A DNA stretch of 64,000 nucleotides from assembly GCA_963693365.1 (NCBI GenBank), contig CAVNZM010000012.1, positions 3,968,001 through 4,032,000 on the forward strand, in the 5' to 3' direction. The first letter of the stretch is position 1, and each line of letters starts with the position of its first letter. This document shows positions 1-12,729 of this stretch, piece by piece. The position numbers and the translations under genes were made by a program. This DNA comes from Amoebidium appalachense (taxonomy: Eukaryota > Ichthyosporea). Under the pieces are notes generated by a model. It saw only the letters and a program-made list of their open reading frames with translations, ran no database searches and had not been told where the DNA came from.

Positions 1-369
1 CATCATTCACTCAAAAAACCGAGGACCAACAGCTTAAATATTAATGTCGATCCGAATGATCAGCAAGTGTCTACCGTGTACTACTATATACACACACACG
101 TGTGTTAAAAATCGAAGCTATCAGTTATACAAGGCACACCTGCTGCACTGGCACACATACACATACACCGGCAGATACTGTCAAAATTTGCTTTCATGTA
201 CTTCCTCGGTCCGACACAGGTGCACATGAACAGTCACGTACATATGTACAAACCGCGCACACACCACACCACACATACACACACACACACATACACACAC
301 ACACGCGCGGGCGCGCACACACACACACACACGCACACGCACACGCACACGCACACGCACACGCACACA

Positions 370-420
<51 letters not shown>

Positions 421-742
421 ACACACACACATCACTGGGTGCGCTCACTGGGGATTAGTTTTTTAACACACTCAGGCTGTTGACTTTATACGTGTGTTTA
501 TTACTTGCTATTTATTGGCCAGCGGCCAACATTTATAAATATATGTAACTAAAATAAATACTGACTGCGGCCAGCAGACATTATACACCTTCCAGGACAC
601 ATTAACACCAGTAGTCTAACACACCATAGTATCTCTCGATCACAAAGAATTACTAACAAACAGAGAAAAGTGCAATGGCTCTGTACTATTACTCAGATTC
701 TAAATTTTAATTTTTAACAGTAAACTTCGGAATGAAAGCTAG

Positions 743-773
<31 letters not shown>

Positions 774-966
774 CCTAACATGACTGTACGAAGAACAGGT
801 ATAACTTGAAGCGCTACAACACATGTGAGATCCGTTACATTGGTGTACATTCCAATATTAGATACTAGTTTGGCTACTCTGACTACTCTGAGATCCTGAT
901 TGGCTGCCTCCAGACTTGCGGCCACGATTACTTTGCTTTCGATCGTGCCATTGCAGCTGCGTCTCT
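1..966. other. Intergenic DNA with (CA)n microsatellite
   Basis: No gene is supported here. Positions of about 280-430 are an interrupted (CA)n/(CACG)n microsatellite, whose long His/Thr or Cys/Val readings are artefacts. A poly(C) tract lies at 743-771. The stretch 480-740 is unique AT-richer DNA without a recognisable ORF. It would be the 3' flank of the broken minus-strand gene that follows, but I see no convincing poly(A) signal for that gene. Confidence 0.7.
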
Positions 967-2589
967 CTAGCAGGTGGCAACGGCAGGCCCAGCACAGCAG
1001 ATGCACGGGAACTGCCCACCAGCCGAGTGCTGGCCCACATGGCCCAAGTAAGGATGGGGACCGTGCTGCGGCAGTAACCCAGGCATGGGGAAGGCAGGGC
1101 CGGGCTGAGGCGGCATGATGCCCCACGGTGGGGGCCAGCCATGTGGGTGGTGCGGGCCTGGATGGGGCGCAGGGGGCATGTGCAGCACATGGCCCTGCTG
1201 CATGTCAAGCGGGGGTGCTGGTGGCATGGCATCCTGATTGGCTGCAACCCAACGTAGGCAGCTCTTGGCCCGATTGGAGCCGGGGCAGCCCTTGCCCTGG
1301 CGGCCACACATCTTGCAGGTCTTGGGGGCTCTCTGGGGTGGCTGCATAGGAGGGGGCACCGGCAAATCCATCTGCAGGGGCCCCTCAGGCCCAATGTCGC
1401 GATGCTTCTTGCCCACACGCATGGGCAGGGCCGGTGTGCGCCACTGCATCGACACCGTCTGGAACAGGGAGGGGTGGCAGGGGGGCAGGCCGTATGGTTG
1501 CTGGCACAGCGTCTGTTCTCTCAGTCGCGCATATGATTGTGGTGATCTGCCAGGCCCTCGTGTGTGGAGCGCTGTGCATGTGCCGTCTGCCAGGTCTTCC
1601 ACTTGTCGAAATGCTTCTTGATGTAGGCCGCATCCTTCATGTAGATGCCCCCAGCCACAGAGGCAGCCTTGTTGAAGTCTTGGGCCAAAGCCTCGAACAG
1701 CTGGCCGTTGGGCTTTGCATGTGCCTTGTAGGTGCCCAGGGGCAGCGTGCTGAATAGCTTGCGCTCCTCAGGGGTAAGCACCGGAAGGAAGGGGATGGCC
1801 ACATGTTGCTTCTGCGCCAGGAACTTGTAGTCGCACCTCAGTGCAGGGTCAGGCTGTGGTGCACCACGCGCCAATTGGTTGCCCCCCCCCATGGCAGCAC
1901 CGTCACCCTCCTCGACCTCACAGTCCTCTGGCCCGCCCATCACGCCATTGGCTGCAGGCTCGTTGTTATCAGACGGAGGTGGGGGTGCGGGCACCGCAAC
2001 TGGCTCCTGCGCCGGGGCATTGGCCACACAGGAGAGGGGGGCAAAGTTGAAGTACTCCTCCGGTAGCTTGTAGCAGCCCACGGGTACCCACTGGGGGTCG
2101 AGGTGATGGCCTTACAGCATCAGGGCCAGTGCCTCCATGTCGTCCACAATCCAGGGGCTGTAGTGGGGGGGGCCCGATGCCTGGCCCAGGCGGTTGCGGT
2201 AGTGTGCACGCAGGTTGTGGCGGTGGCGCCTATTGGACATGGTGGCGTCCAGCAGGCGCAGCGACATGCGTGTGGCCCCAAAGTCGTTGGTGCCCCGGAT
2301 GCAGCGGTAGCGTATGAGCCCATCTGCGTCGGCAGTGGTCTCGTAGTAGAGGGGCAGGCCGGGGGGATCCGACAGACAGCCATTTTGGGCGTGCTCGAGC
2401 AGCGACTATGGGGGCACAAGCAAACATCAGAGAGATGGTGGGTGGTGGTGGTGGTAGTTGTGTGTGTGTGTGTGTGTGTGTGGTGGTGGTGGTGGTGGTG
2501 GGGGGGGGGGGATGGGGTTGCTAAGGACAAAAGGGAGCAGGGAAAGGCAAAAAACAACTGGCTAGGCAGCAAGGGCTGTGCGGGCAGTC

Positions 2590-2593
2590 TCTT

Positions 2594-2670
<77 letters not shown>

Positions 2671-2720
2671 TGTGTATGTTTGGGGGCGGGGAGGGGGGGG
2701 GGGGGGGGGGAGGGGGAGGC
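2590..2720. repeat. (CT)n-(GT)n-poly(G) compound microsatellite
   Basis: A (CT)n run at about 2596-2652 passes directly into (GT)n and then a poly(G) tract. It lies in the last intron of the broken minus-strand exonuclease gene, between blocks 2827 and 2405. Confidence 0.9.
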
Positions 2721-3415
2721 TAGGGTGTGCGTGTGTGTGCAGATGAACCAAGGATGACAAATAAGCGAAGAATCTTTTCTGTGGTGGTGGTTGTTGGGCG
2801 CCTGCGGGGGGGGGGGGGGATGTTGCCTCGAGTCTTTCAAAGCCATCCTTCTTGAACAGAGGCTTGCCATCCGGTCCGGGCAGCACATCCTTGTAGGTGT
2901 TTTTGAACTCCACCAGCCGCGAGACCAGCGTGTATGGGTCGGGAATGACCCGCCGGATGCGCTCCATGAAGTAGCTCAGGTCGCCGCCCTTGAGCTCGGT
3001 TTCAATGTCGATGCCCTTCTGCTCCAGCACTTCCTGTGAGGCAGGATGCCAATATTAATTTACTACGCACACTGCAATTTGGGTTTGGTAGGCTTTGATA
3101 GCTGCCGTTATTGTAGGACCCCTCCCCTCCACCCCCTCCATCTTCTCCCCCAACAAAAGTAAAAAATGCATGTGGCTGTTTCCCCCCACAACCCTACATT
3201 ATTTCTCTCTAGGCATATGAATAACCCCCACTCTCCTCCCTCCCCCCCCCCCCCCCCTTGCCCCCCTCTCTCAGGCTCAGGCTTTCTCTCTTCCCTCAGA
3301 CTCTTTAGGTTTTGTCGAGGGTGTGCATGGTTGTGGGTGGAATGGTGAGTGTGTGCTAATGAGTGTATGTGTGTGTGTGCGCGTCACACACGTTGTTGTT
3401 GTCGTTTTTTTTTTT

Positions 3416-3456
<41 letters not shown>

Positions 3457-4395
3457 CTTCACATGTCCGTAATCCTCTTCATTCCACACAAATATTGCCT
3501 CGCTGAGTGCGCGTGCGTACTCAGCCCTGCGGGGGTGTGACTTGTACGTGCCGTCCGCCGTGTTTGCAATGGAGTGGAAGGCGTCATTCAGCACAGTCTG
3601 CCACACCACCTCCCCAGGCGGTGCCTGGCCCAACATGCCCTCTCTGGGGACTGCCTCGGGGCCCCCTGGGGCTGCCTCAAGGCTGCCTGGGGGTCCTGGG
3701 GGGGTGCGTGTGGGCCGGCAAGGGGTTGCTGCTGCTCGGCAGGGGGAGGACTGGCAGGGGGAGGGGCTGGGTCAGGGACCACCGGCACCTCGGCACCTGG
3801 GTCCAGTGGGGGCTGAATGGGCCGTAGCCACTGCAGGTGCACCATCAGCTCAAAGGGCGGCAGGCCCAGCTCGCCCAGGGTCTTGCTCTTGTCGGGGCCA
3901 AACGGCACCTGCATGGCCGGCGACAGCACCTGATCCACCCGCACCACTGCATGCTTCTTGCCCACCTTCATGCCCCCCGAGCGCTCCGGCTGCACAGCCA
4001 GCACCACCCCGGTGGCTGCTGCAGCATGTGGGCCCTGTCTGGGCACAATCTCAACCCTTTCACCGAGTGCCTTTGCATGAAGCCGCGCTGCATGTCATAG
4101 AGGGAAGCAAAAAACTCAGCCAAAAAGCCACAACACCAACGTTTTTCTCTTCGCTCCACAAATATCCAATGCAAATTCCTTAGCAACCCCCCCCCCCCCC
4201 CCCTTTCTCCCTGCCCCCTCCCCCCCCCCCCCTCCCAGTGCCCAGCTTGTGTGGCGCTTGCACGTGTTAACAGTACTATAGCCCCCCCCCTCCCCCCCCC
4301 CCCCCCCCCCCACCACCAATCAGGATGCCCCCGTCTTTGATAGCCACCCGACACCCAGCATAACACAACTGGAACACTGGCCCATGTGGTCAGCC

Positions 4396-4436
<41 letters not shown>

Positions 4437-5439
4437 CCCTCCCCTCTCCTCTGGGGGGCCCACAATCTTTCTATATCTGGCATAAGCACATAAGCACTGG
4501 GGCAAAAAGCAGGTGGGATACACACCTGACAGGTTTGGCCTATCGACCACGGCCGAGTAGACCTGCAGGGACGCATATGCATCAAGGGCAGCATAGGTTG
4601 CCTGCACATCTGATAGCGGCTCGTGCCAGTTGGAGCACCGAACAAGTGCCGGCTTGGGCAGCTTCTTGCCTGTGACCTGGGCAGTGATGTCGGCCAAGCC
4701 GCGGGCCGCAGAGGTGATAGCTGCACGGGCGTAGCAGAACCGGCCCAGCTCCAGATAGCTGGCAACAGGGGTGCCGTAGTCCTTGTTGAGGTGGGCCGAG
4801 TCCGTGCCGATCTGGCTGCCCATTTTGATGATGCTGGGGTCCCTAAGCAGCGCAATCAGCTCATCCACCAGCCGCGCGGGCGGGCTGTGGTTGGGGCCCA
4901 TGCGTGCCAGGTGGAAGGTGTACACGGCCCGTGCGGTGGCAATCTGCAGTGTGCAAACCTTGGACCGCGCCTAACCCACCCGATAGACCCACTCGCAGTC
5001 CAGCCCCACCACCCGGTGCTGCTGCCCCTCCAGGTCGGCCCGAATGGCCGCTGTGGCCACCACCGCCCCCTGGCAGTCGGTGTACACCGGCTTAGGGTAG
5101 TTGGCCGGCAGCTCCAGCCCAGGCAGACCGTCCGTCACGCTTACCAGCGTAGCCTCGTTCAGGCGGACGGGGCATTTTGGCTGGGCTAGGGTTGGAAACA
5201 TGCGCTCAACAAACGCCCGGTCTTGGCAGCACCGATCCGTGTAGAAGAAGGCCGGGCCCTTGCTGTTGAGCGCCGCCGTGGTGGCAGAGATGCGCTGGAT
5301 CACGGGCTCAATCTCTTGGTGGCTGCAGTCCCGTGTAAATACCTGCGCCCGGATCTCTGGGGTGCCGCACTGTGTGAGAGGGCATCTCCGAGCAGCCATG
5401 CATGTTCTAGCTTCCCTTACCAAATGGCCCTTCCCGAGA

Positions 5440-5800
5440 CTTCATGTGCCCACACAATCCTTTCCCCCTCCCTCCCCCCAAACCCATGTGCCCACATACT
5501 TTCCCCCTCCCTCTCCCCCAAAACCCTTCCCCCTCCCTCCCCCCAAACCCATGTGCCCACATACTTTCCCCAGGCCTCCCTTTCCCCCAAAATCTTCCCC
5601 CCCCCCCTTTAAACCCATGTACCTACAATCCTTCCCCCTTCCTCCCCCTAAACCCTTGTAATCACAATCCTTTCCCCCTCTCTGCCTTCCCCCAAAACCC
5701 ATGTACCCACAATCCTTTCTCCCCCTCCCCCCAAACCCATGTGCCCACGATCCTTCCCCACTCCCCCTCCCCCCAAACCATGGGACGGCCATCCTTTTGC
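5440..5800. repeat. C-rich minisatellite, unit about 38-63 bp
   Basis: About eight degenerate units share the core AAACCCATGTGCCCACA followed by a TCCCC-rich spacer. They sit in the intron between blocks 6353 and 5356 of the broken minus-strand gene. Unit length varies through deletions in the C-rich spacer. Confidence 0.8.
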
Positions 5801-5836
5801 TCACCAACCATGGTGACAGCCCTCCATATGGCACCT

Positions 5837-5874
<38 letters not shown>

Positions 5875-6699
5875 ACCCTCTTCCCCTTTCTACCTTCAAC
5901 CGTCACGGTGGTGTCTCCACCCCCCCCCCCCCCCCCCCCCCTTGCATCCCTTGCAATCACTGGCCCCTACTCCCATTATGCTTGGCAGAAGCTTGCCCCC
6001 CCCCCCCCCCCCCCGCGGATTCCCCGCCAAAAGAAAGCTCCACCCCAGCCCACCCCAATCTCCACCCAGCAAAAACACATACACACATATCTGGAGCTTC
6101 CTAGTTTTTGCTCGACAGGGCAAGAATTGTCCCCAAAACCCACATACTACACACCTCTACTCACAGTGTGTGTTCTCATTAAATGTGGAGCCTAAGAGAT
6201 TTAAAGGCCCTACAAAAGGAGGGGGGGGGGGGGGGGGGGGGGGGGGGTGCTTGTGTGTGTGTGTGTAGGGGGGGTGGGGGGGGGGGGGGGGAAGGGGGAA
6301 GGGGGCCTGGGGGAGAGTGGGGGGAGGGGGGAGAAGAGGAGGGACCACACACCGCCAAGCTCGTTTACACAAGTCGATAGGCCTCGGTACAGAGGCTCCC
6401 CATTGATGCCGGTGAGCTTCCCAATTTGGAAGGTGTGGTCGGCCTTGAGCACGTTGTTTACGGGTTTGAGCTGCGCGTCCAGGCTCTGGTACTTTGCCGT
6501 GCGGTCGCTGAACTCAGTATACACGGCACTCAGGTATTTGCCTGCACCCCAAATACTGTTAGAACACCACCACCCTCCCATCAAGGACCATCCCCCCCAT
6601 TCCCTCTAGTCCCTCGTGTTCATCTCACCTCTCTGTATTTTCGTAAGTCTGTATGGCTTTTCCCATCTCAAAAACGCCACACACCCATCTCCGGCCGTT

Positions 6700-6731
<32 letters not shown>

Positions 6732-6930
6732 CCGCGCGCAAACCCTCCAAGGCATTGCACCAACTTTCACCTTCTTTCCCTTCATGCCCCATCTGCAGTT
6801 TGTCCCCTGCACGTCCGTTTGCCCTGCCCCCCACACCCTCCTGCCACTACTATAATAACCATTAAGTACCGCCACCAAGATCCAGTCTACCACCATGTGC
6901 GCCCCCCCCCCCCCCCCCTCCCTCCCCCCC

Positions 6931-6963
<33 letters not shown>

Positions 6964-8654
6964 CTCTCCACCTCCTTTCCCCCAACACACACAGACACAA
7001 ATGCACACACCCACCATCTAATTTCAGGCATAACAGTTCTACACGATTTCCCAAGCTAACACTGGTACATTGACCGTTCTGCTTTCACCCCTCTGATGGT
7101 CCCTCTGCCTCCCCCCCCCCCCCCCCCCCCACCACCACCACCACCATGACTGACTGCCACCACCACCACCTAATCCATCACCATGTCGCCCCTCCCCCTC
7201 CCCCCGACCCCCCTCTCCCCCCCCCCCCCCCCCCCCCCCCACACACACACAGACCCACAAGTACACACACACTCACAGGCGCACATCCACCACCACCATA
7301 ATAGAAACTTATTGACCCACACTTCCAAAACCCATTTCCAAATCTCCCCCCCTCCCCCCCTCCCCCCCCCCCCAAAAAAAATAAAAAATAAAAATAAAAA
7401 TAAAAATAAAATAAAATAAAATAAAACCCTACCAAGCCAACCCAAAAAATGCCCAAGCCATTTACACACCCAAAATGCAGTGCACACTTGCCTGAAGGCA
7501 CATGTCCAGCATAAATATTTTTGTCACCAAACGCCGAGAACTTAGCCGCCTGCTCCTCTGGGGGAAGTTCTGTCAGGCGCTGGTCGTGGGGGCGGAAACC
7601 GTTACGCTTTTTAAGTTCATACTTGGTCCAATGCAGCGCCCTCGAGTAATACAGGAGCCGCTGCTCGTCGAATCGCTGCTTGTGGAGCTCCGAGAGGACT
7701 CGGAGGGTGGCAAAGGCGTTTGGGCCCACACCTTTGTCTGCCAGTGCACGCAACGATGTTACCACCTTTTGGTCGAGCCCACTGCGGTGGCTAAGGTAGG
7801 CCGGAAACTGCTCACGCATGAAGAGTGGGAGGCGTTTAATTGTCTGGGGGTTTGTGCCGGCAAAGGTTTTTTTGCATGTGTCACAAAAGTACCGGGCTGT
7901 GATAATGTAGTAGCAGCTGTCAAGGTCGATAACACGCCGTCCGACGGGGTTGCTCATAAACCCATTGCGAGAAGTATGGTGTGGGTTGGGGTGGTTGTGG
8001 GGGTCCACGTAGTGATCATCAAAGGGGCACGGCACCATGAAACCGGGAGGCAACCTTTCCGGAAGCCAGGCAAAACATCTGGGTTCGTAGAAAGGCGCTG
8101 GATCGCCCCCCAAATTTAAAGCCTATAATGGGAGGTGGAAGATGCCACCTCACAGGTGTCTTCTCATCTTTGAGACTCTCTCTGTGTGCAGGTGCGACTT
8201 GATTGTTTCGCCCGCCGCGTCAGAAAACTCCTCTCCACCGTCATCCCCGTCCGTATTATCTTCTCCCTCTTCCTCCCCTTCATCCTCGTCTACCCGGTAC
8301 GGCATCTGCTGCTGCATTGAGCAGAGGTTCCTCGTCGGGTTGCACCTGTATGTCTGGTGGGTGTGAAGCAGGGGCCCGATCCATTTCTCTTGGTAACAAA
8401 TGGATGCCACCTGCCTCAACTACACGGGCCCTTATATCGGCGGCCTTAGATAGAGGGGGCTGTTCGGGTTGTGCGTTTACGTTTAGTTCCTGCAAAACAG
8501 CCTTGTTTGCCTTCCCAAAACCTGCAAAGTTCGCTAAAGGCTGAACAAATGCAGCATCTTTTTTTTTGCGCCCAGCTCCCTCCCTAGCTCCGCCTGTTTT
8601 ATGCCCAGGGCGCTGTGTAATGCCCTTAGGGCAGCCTGGCTTCAATTTAAACAT

Positions 8655-9476
8655 TTGGGGCCTGGCCCCCTGCCCCCCTAGTGCGACTACGTTACCGCAA
8701 ACATACCCGTATTCCAGTGTCCTCGGCAATGCTGCTCGGACTGGTTGTGACCAGTTGCTTAAAGTAAAGAGCGCGCCAATTCCTGACCGCCGCCTACAGC
8801 AGTGTATGATCTGTTATCCATATTCGGCAAAAGGGGTCTCGCCCAACCAATGGCTTGAATCCTTGTAACTTTGCATTTTCCAAATAAGGTTAGCTGAACA
8901 CCCCCCCTCCAATCATACTCCCCCCTTCTCTTCTCTCTAGTGCACTAGTAGTAGCTCCTGGCATGGGGGGGTGCGGCATGCCAATTTTTCTGTTCTGTTC
9001 TGTGCAGAAACTGAGTCAAAATAGCTCACGCAAGAACTATTATCCACTTGCCACACAAATTCACTCACATTTTGCTACTGCTAACCCTGACGGTCCTTTT
9101 GCTTGCACATAGAGAGGACCCAGAACAACATCAGAATCAGCAATTTCACCCAAAGCGACTTTGTTCCTCCGTTGGCAGGACTAGAAAAAAAGAAAGCATG
9201 AAGAAGAGGGAATATTTTGCCGATGCCTATCACATTTCCAGGTGCATCATTCTGGTCACCTGATCGATGGAAAGCGCCGATGGCCCACGGTGACTAAGCC
9301 TAAGTAAAAGAAGGTGCAAAGCATGCATGGTGGTGAAGGAGGTACCGCACCGAATGATGAACAGCACCCTGAACAACTGCGACACGAATGTTTGGTCCCT
9401 GCCTTCTTTGTTGCCAACACTTTGCAACAACGAGTCTTTCATAGTGAACTTTAGCTTTTGCTTCGGATTATTTTTT

Positions 9477-9533
<57 letters not shown>

Positions 9534-9665
9534 CGGATCTCAACCAAGGCATGGACCCATGATTCCGACATCGTCGACGTCCATTAAAGTTGGCAAGTTG
9601 GCAAGGCCTGACACTTGAATTTCCCTCTCGCGTGCCCATGTGGAAGCGGGGCCCACGCGTTGCCT

Positions 9666-9721
<56 letters not shown>

Positions 9722-9878
9722 CCCCCTCCCCCTCCCTCCGCCCCCCCCCAAAGTAACGCAAGTGCTCGAGCTCCTGTGAGAGCGGGGCCCGGGGCCCCCG
9801 CGTTGCTTTACAAAATCCCCTCCCCTTCCCCTCCCCCTCCCCAACCAGGCTCCCTCCCTCCCTCCCCTCCCCCCCCCC

Positions 9879-9909
<31 letters not shown>

Positions 9910-10900
9910 ACACCCCTACCACCCATCCCCCTCCCTTTGCCCACTGCAGCTGCATTATCCGTTGCAAAGTCAAGACTTTCAAACATTTTATTGAGGGTGA
10001 CAACTCTTTATTATCATTTCCCCTCAAATGTGCCCAGGTGGAAGCGGGGCCCCCCCGGGGCCCCGCGTTGCCCTGCAAAATCTAGTGACTCAGAATTTTA
10101 TAAAGCAAGCATGCGCAACCTGGTCGTGATGCTTCACCTTGAACGAAACTGAGCACTGAAGTTGGAGCCTGTAGCACCAATCAACGGCCAGAATTATCAA
10201 CGCGGTGAAATATTACGTTGGCTGCTCACAGATAACAGGTTGGCTTTTGAAACGAGTAATCAAGTGTTTTCAAGAGCCGATGCATTAATGTTGATCAGAG
10301 TCTTGGTAGGTATAACTACAGTCAATGCAACCCATAGTTGTACGCCAATTATTATATAAAAAGGCAATTTTTTAGGTCATTTTTGGTTTATTCTGTTTAG
10401 AGCTAGTGTTATGAGCATGTTTTTTCTAACTCCAGTTTCAATAATAACCTAAATCTGGATCCACCTAATTTGAGTTTTATAATTGGTGAAATATCACAGT
10501 CTACTTCTTTACATAAACAGAAACTCCCAAACGTGGCGGCTTGTGCCGCTGCGGCCGTGCGTCCACGGCCGTGAGGTGGAGTTTTTTTTGGGGGGATGTC
10601 AGTTCAGTTTTCTTGTTACCGTAAAAACGCTCGTAAAAACCCCAAGTAACCTCGCAAGGTGTGTTTTTGTGTGTTTTTGTGTGTGCGTGTGTATGGCGCT
10701 ACGTGTGGCGTATAGGGTAATCGCGCGCGTGTGCGCGTTTTGCGCTTGTACACATGGGGTACTTTGTTCAAGTGCAGGAGAGGATGGTCACCATGTGGTT
10801 TGAGTCGTTAGGCGGTTGTTTCATGCTTGCATAGCACATTCAGTAATAGTAATAGTTTTATTGAAACGTAAAAGATTTATATGCGTAATTGCACGAGTAC
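8655..10900. other. Intergenic poly(C)-rich DNA, no supported gene
   Basis: Two very long poly(C) tracts lie near 9480-9532 and 9668-9719, with a third near 9869-9895. ORFs crossing them (Pro or Gly runs) are artefacts. A 65-residue plus-strand reading at 10162-10359 has ordinary composition, but I recognise no family and see no splice or promoter context. 10660-10790 is GT-rich. Confidence 0.6.
9630..10085 (+). repeat. Small dispersed GC-rich repeat, three degenerate copies
   Basis: Three copies share GCGGGGCCC followed after a short variable gap by CGCGTTGC. They lie at about 9645-9670, 9780-9815 and 10035-10083. The third contains a G/C palindrome built on GGGGCCCC. Copies two and three continue into ACAAAATC or GCAAAATC, while copy one runs into poly(C). 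Confidence 0.65.
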
Positions 10901-10908
10901 CAGTTTTT

Positions 10909-11118
10909 TCACCAGCAGCTGTTTCCTTCCCGAGACCAACACATAATAGATGGGGGTTTCCTGACTGGTTTCTTCTTTAGCAGCATCTTCCACGTTAGGC
11001 ACGCGTAACATATAGGGCTGTATGGGTTTCGTCTTTTATCAACCTGCCAGTTAACATCTGCTTCCCTCTTTGTTCTCATGGCAGCGAGCTTTTGTTTGGA
11101 GCACCTAGTACACCACAC
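10909..11118 (-). CDS. Possible zinc-ribbon C-terminal exon, unknown protein
   Basis: A 69-residue reading carries two CxxC pairs (CTRC near the N-terminus and CYAC at residues 38-41) with Lys/Arg-rich spacing. On the minus strand an AATAAA follows about 50 bases after the stop (near 10858), as expected for a 3' terminal exon. The upstream side is a poly(C)/(CA)n block, so no further exon can be joined. The CxxC-x(n)-CxxC pattern resembles C-terminal zinc ribbons of transposases such as piggyBac, but there is too little sequence to assign a family. Confidence 0.3.
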   Translation of the reverse strand: MWCTRCSKQKLAAMRTKREADVNWQVDKRRNPYSPICYACLTWKMLLKKKPVRKPPSIMCWSREGNSCW

Positions 11119-11243
11119 ATTTTGGCCTTAAGTTTTTGTTTCTTCCCCCCCCCCCCCCCCCCCCCTCCCCCTCCTCCCCCCTCCCTCACTCTCCCCCGAG
11201 ACACACACACCCTACAAGGATAACCCAAAGACACCCCCTCTCC

Positions 11244-11297
<54 letters not shown>

Positions 11298-11408
11298 CGC
11301 ACACACACACCACCATCCCCTCCCTCCCTTCCATGCTGGCACACCACACCCTCCCCGTAACTCACCCCAACACCTCTATTTTGATTTGTACAGGTTCCAC
11401 TAGTCACA

Positions 11409-12203
11409 ATGGCCCCTGCCAAGTTTGCCGATCTGTCCAAGTCCGCTAAGGACCTGCTTAGCAAGGACTATGCTTTTGGCGAGGTGAAGGTGGAGATTAA
11501 CTCCAAGACCAGCCATGGTGTGGTATGTGCCCCCCCCCCCTCCCCCCCCCCCCTCACCCTTCCCCCTCCCCCCCCCCCCCCCCCCCCCCCGCTTCACCCT
11601 TCACCCCTCAACCCTGCCCACTTGAATAAAGTACCTTACTCACCACCCCAGTTTCCTCCTCCCCCCTCGTCCCCCCCTTTCCCCTCGTTCGGCCCATCGA
11701 TCACCCCGCTGCCCCCCTCCCCCTCTCCCCCTCCCTCCCTCCCTCCCCCCTCCCCCCCTCCTCCCCTCCAAAGACAATTCCGGAGTTGTCAGTTCTCGAG
11801 GCTCCCCGAGTTCTTCAACCCTGGCATCTTTTTAATAACCTCCTCCCCCCCCCCCCCCCCCCCACCCACCCTCCCTCTACCCCCTCCCCTATCGTTTGTA
11901 TTTTCGCGGGCTTGATGGTGTGGTTGAGGACATCATCATCCGTCCATCTCCCTATACCATCTCACTACCCTCTCTGACTGGCACTTCCGCTTTTTCATTC
12001 TACACTCTACACCCCCCCTTCCCCTCCTCGCCCCCCGCCACGCCCGCCCGTCCGCTTGCCCCTGTCCTTGACCTGATGCCCCCACTCTCCCTCCCGCTTT
12101 CTGTTGCATGCATAGGGCTACATCGTTGAATGAACAGGGGTAGGGGTGGTGGGGGAGGGTATCGAAAACGGGTCTGGCATGCCTACAACATGATGCAACA
12201 CGT

Positions 12204-12246
<43 letters not shown>

Positions 12247-12341
12247 TTCCTCTCCTCCTCCTCCTCCAAATACCGGCGGTCCCAATATGTCTCTCTTGGT
12301 TAGGTGCCTTGAGTAAACGTATACACGCGCAAACATCCCGC

Positions 12342-12377
<36 letters not shown>

Positions 12378-12680
12378 CTCCCCCATTTTTCTTCGAACAG
12401 GAGCTCAAATCGACGGGTACTGTGCCCAACAAGGGCGGCCAGCTGAGCGGCACGTTCGAGTCCAAGTACTTCCACGCGCCCATGAACGCCATGTTCACTG
12501 AGAAGTGGAACACGAAGAACGTGCTCACCCAGGTCGTCGAGCTGAAGAACCTGTCGGATGGCGTCACGGCGGAGATGGAAGCGTCCTACGCACCAAACAC
12601 TGGTGATATCACTGGCAAGGTGGGGTTTAGTTTTACGTAATGTGCAATACAGGTTATTTCATGTAAGGTTAAACGTACGA

Positions 12681-12729
<49 letters not shown>

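Larger units (their letters stand above)
967..8654 (-). pseudogene. Broken DUF6729 / 3'-5' exonuclease-domain gene, transposon-type
   Basis: The blocks run from high to low coordinate. 8654-8150 is a basic GGAREGAGRKKK-type N-terminus with an acidic stretch. 8122-7492 is a DUF6729-like region with a CxxCKKTF zinc ribbon, HRSGLD and GVGPNAF. 6541-6353 holds a DHTF motif. 5356-4526 holds an FYTD motif, then a DEDDy-type exonuclease with motif I DCEW at about 5000, GTD, and YAALDAY. The rest are 4087-3457, 3033-2827 and 2405-about 1520, followed by a C-terminal CKMCGRQGKGC zinc knuckle near 1250-1320. Phases agree across the 7492/6541, 6353/5356, 4526/4087, 3457/3033 and 2827/2405 junctions. Two introns need GC donors (7491 and 2826). 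The gene is broken by in-frame stops at 8150-8152, 8123-8125, 4971-4973 and 2112-2114, and by frame changes near 8300, 3660-3720 and 1545. From memory, families with this domain order are high-copy and transposon-like in fungi and protists; a transposase role for the D residues is inference. Confidence 0.8.

Noticed and set aside
181-483. His/Thr- and Cys/Val-repeat proteins here and at many other places
   Set aside because: They are translations of (CA)n/(GT)n in several frames on both strands at once; no codon bias, promoter or similarity supports them.
2090-2113. A 25-base mini-intron (GTAAGG...CCCCCAG) explaining the TAA at 2112
   Set aside because: Removal would put the well-conserved downstream region out of frame.
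2112-4973. Reassigned stop codons (alternative nuclear code)
   Set aside because: TAA, TAG and TGA all appear as internal stops in one gene only, together with frameshifts; intact genes in the window end normally in TAG or TAA.
8123-8152. A 31-base mini-intron (GTGAGG...ATTATAG) explaining two stops
   Set aside because: Removing it shifts the frame and creates an immediate TAA; the flanking readings are in the same frame without splicing.
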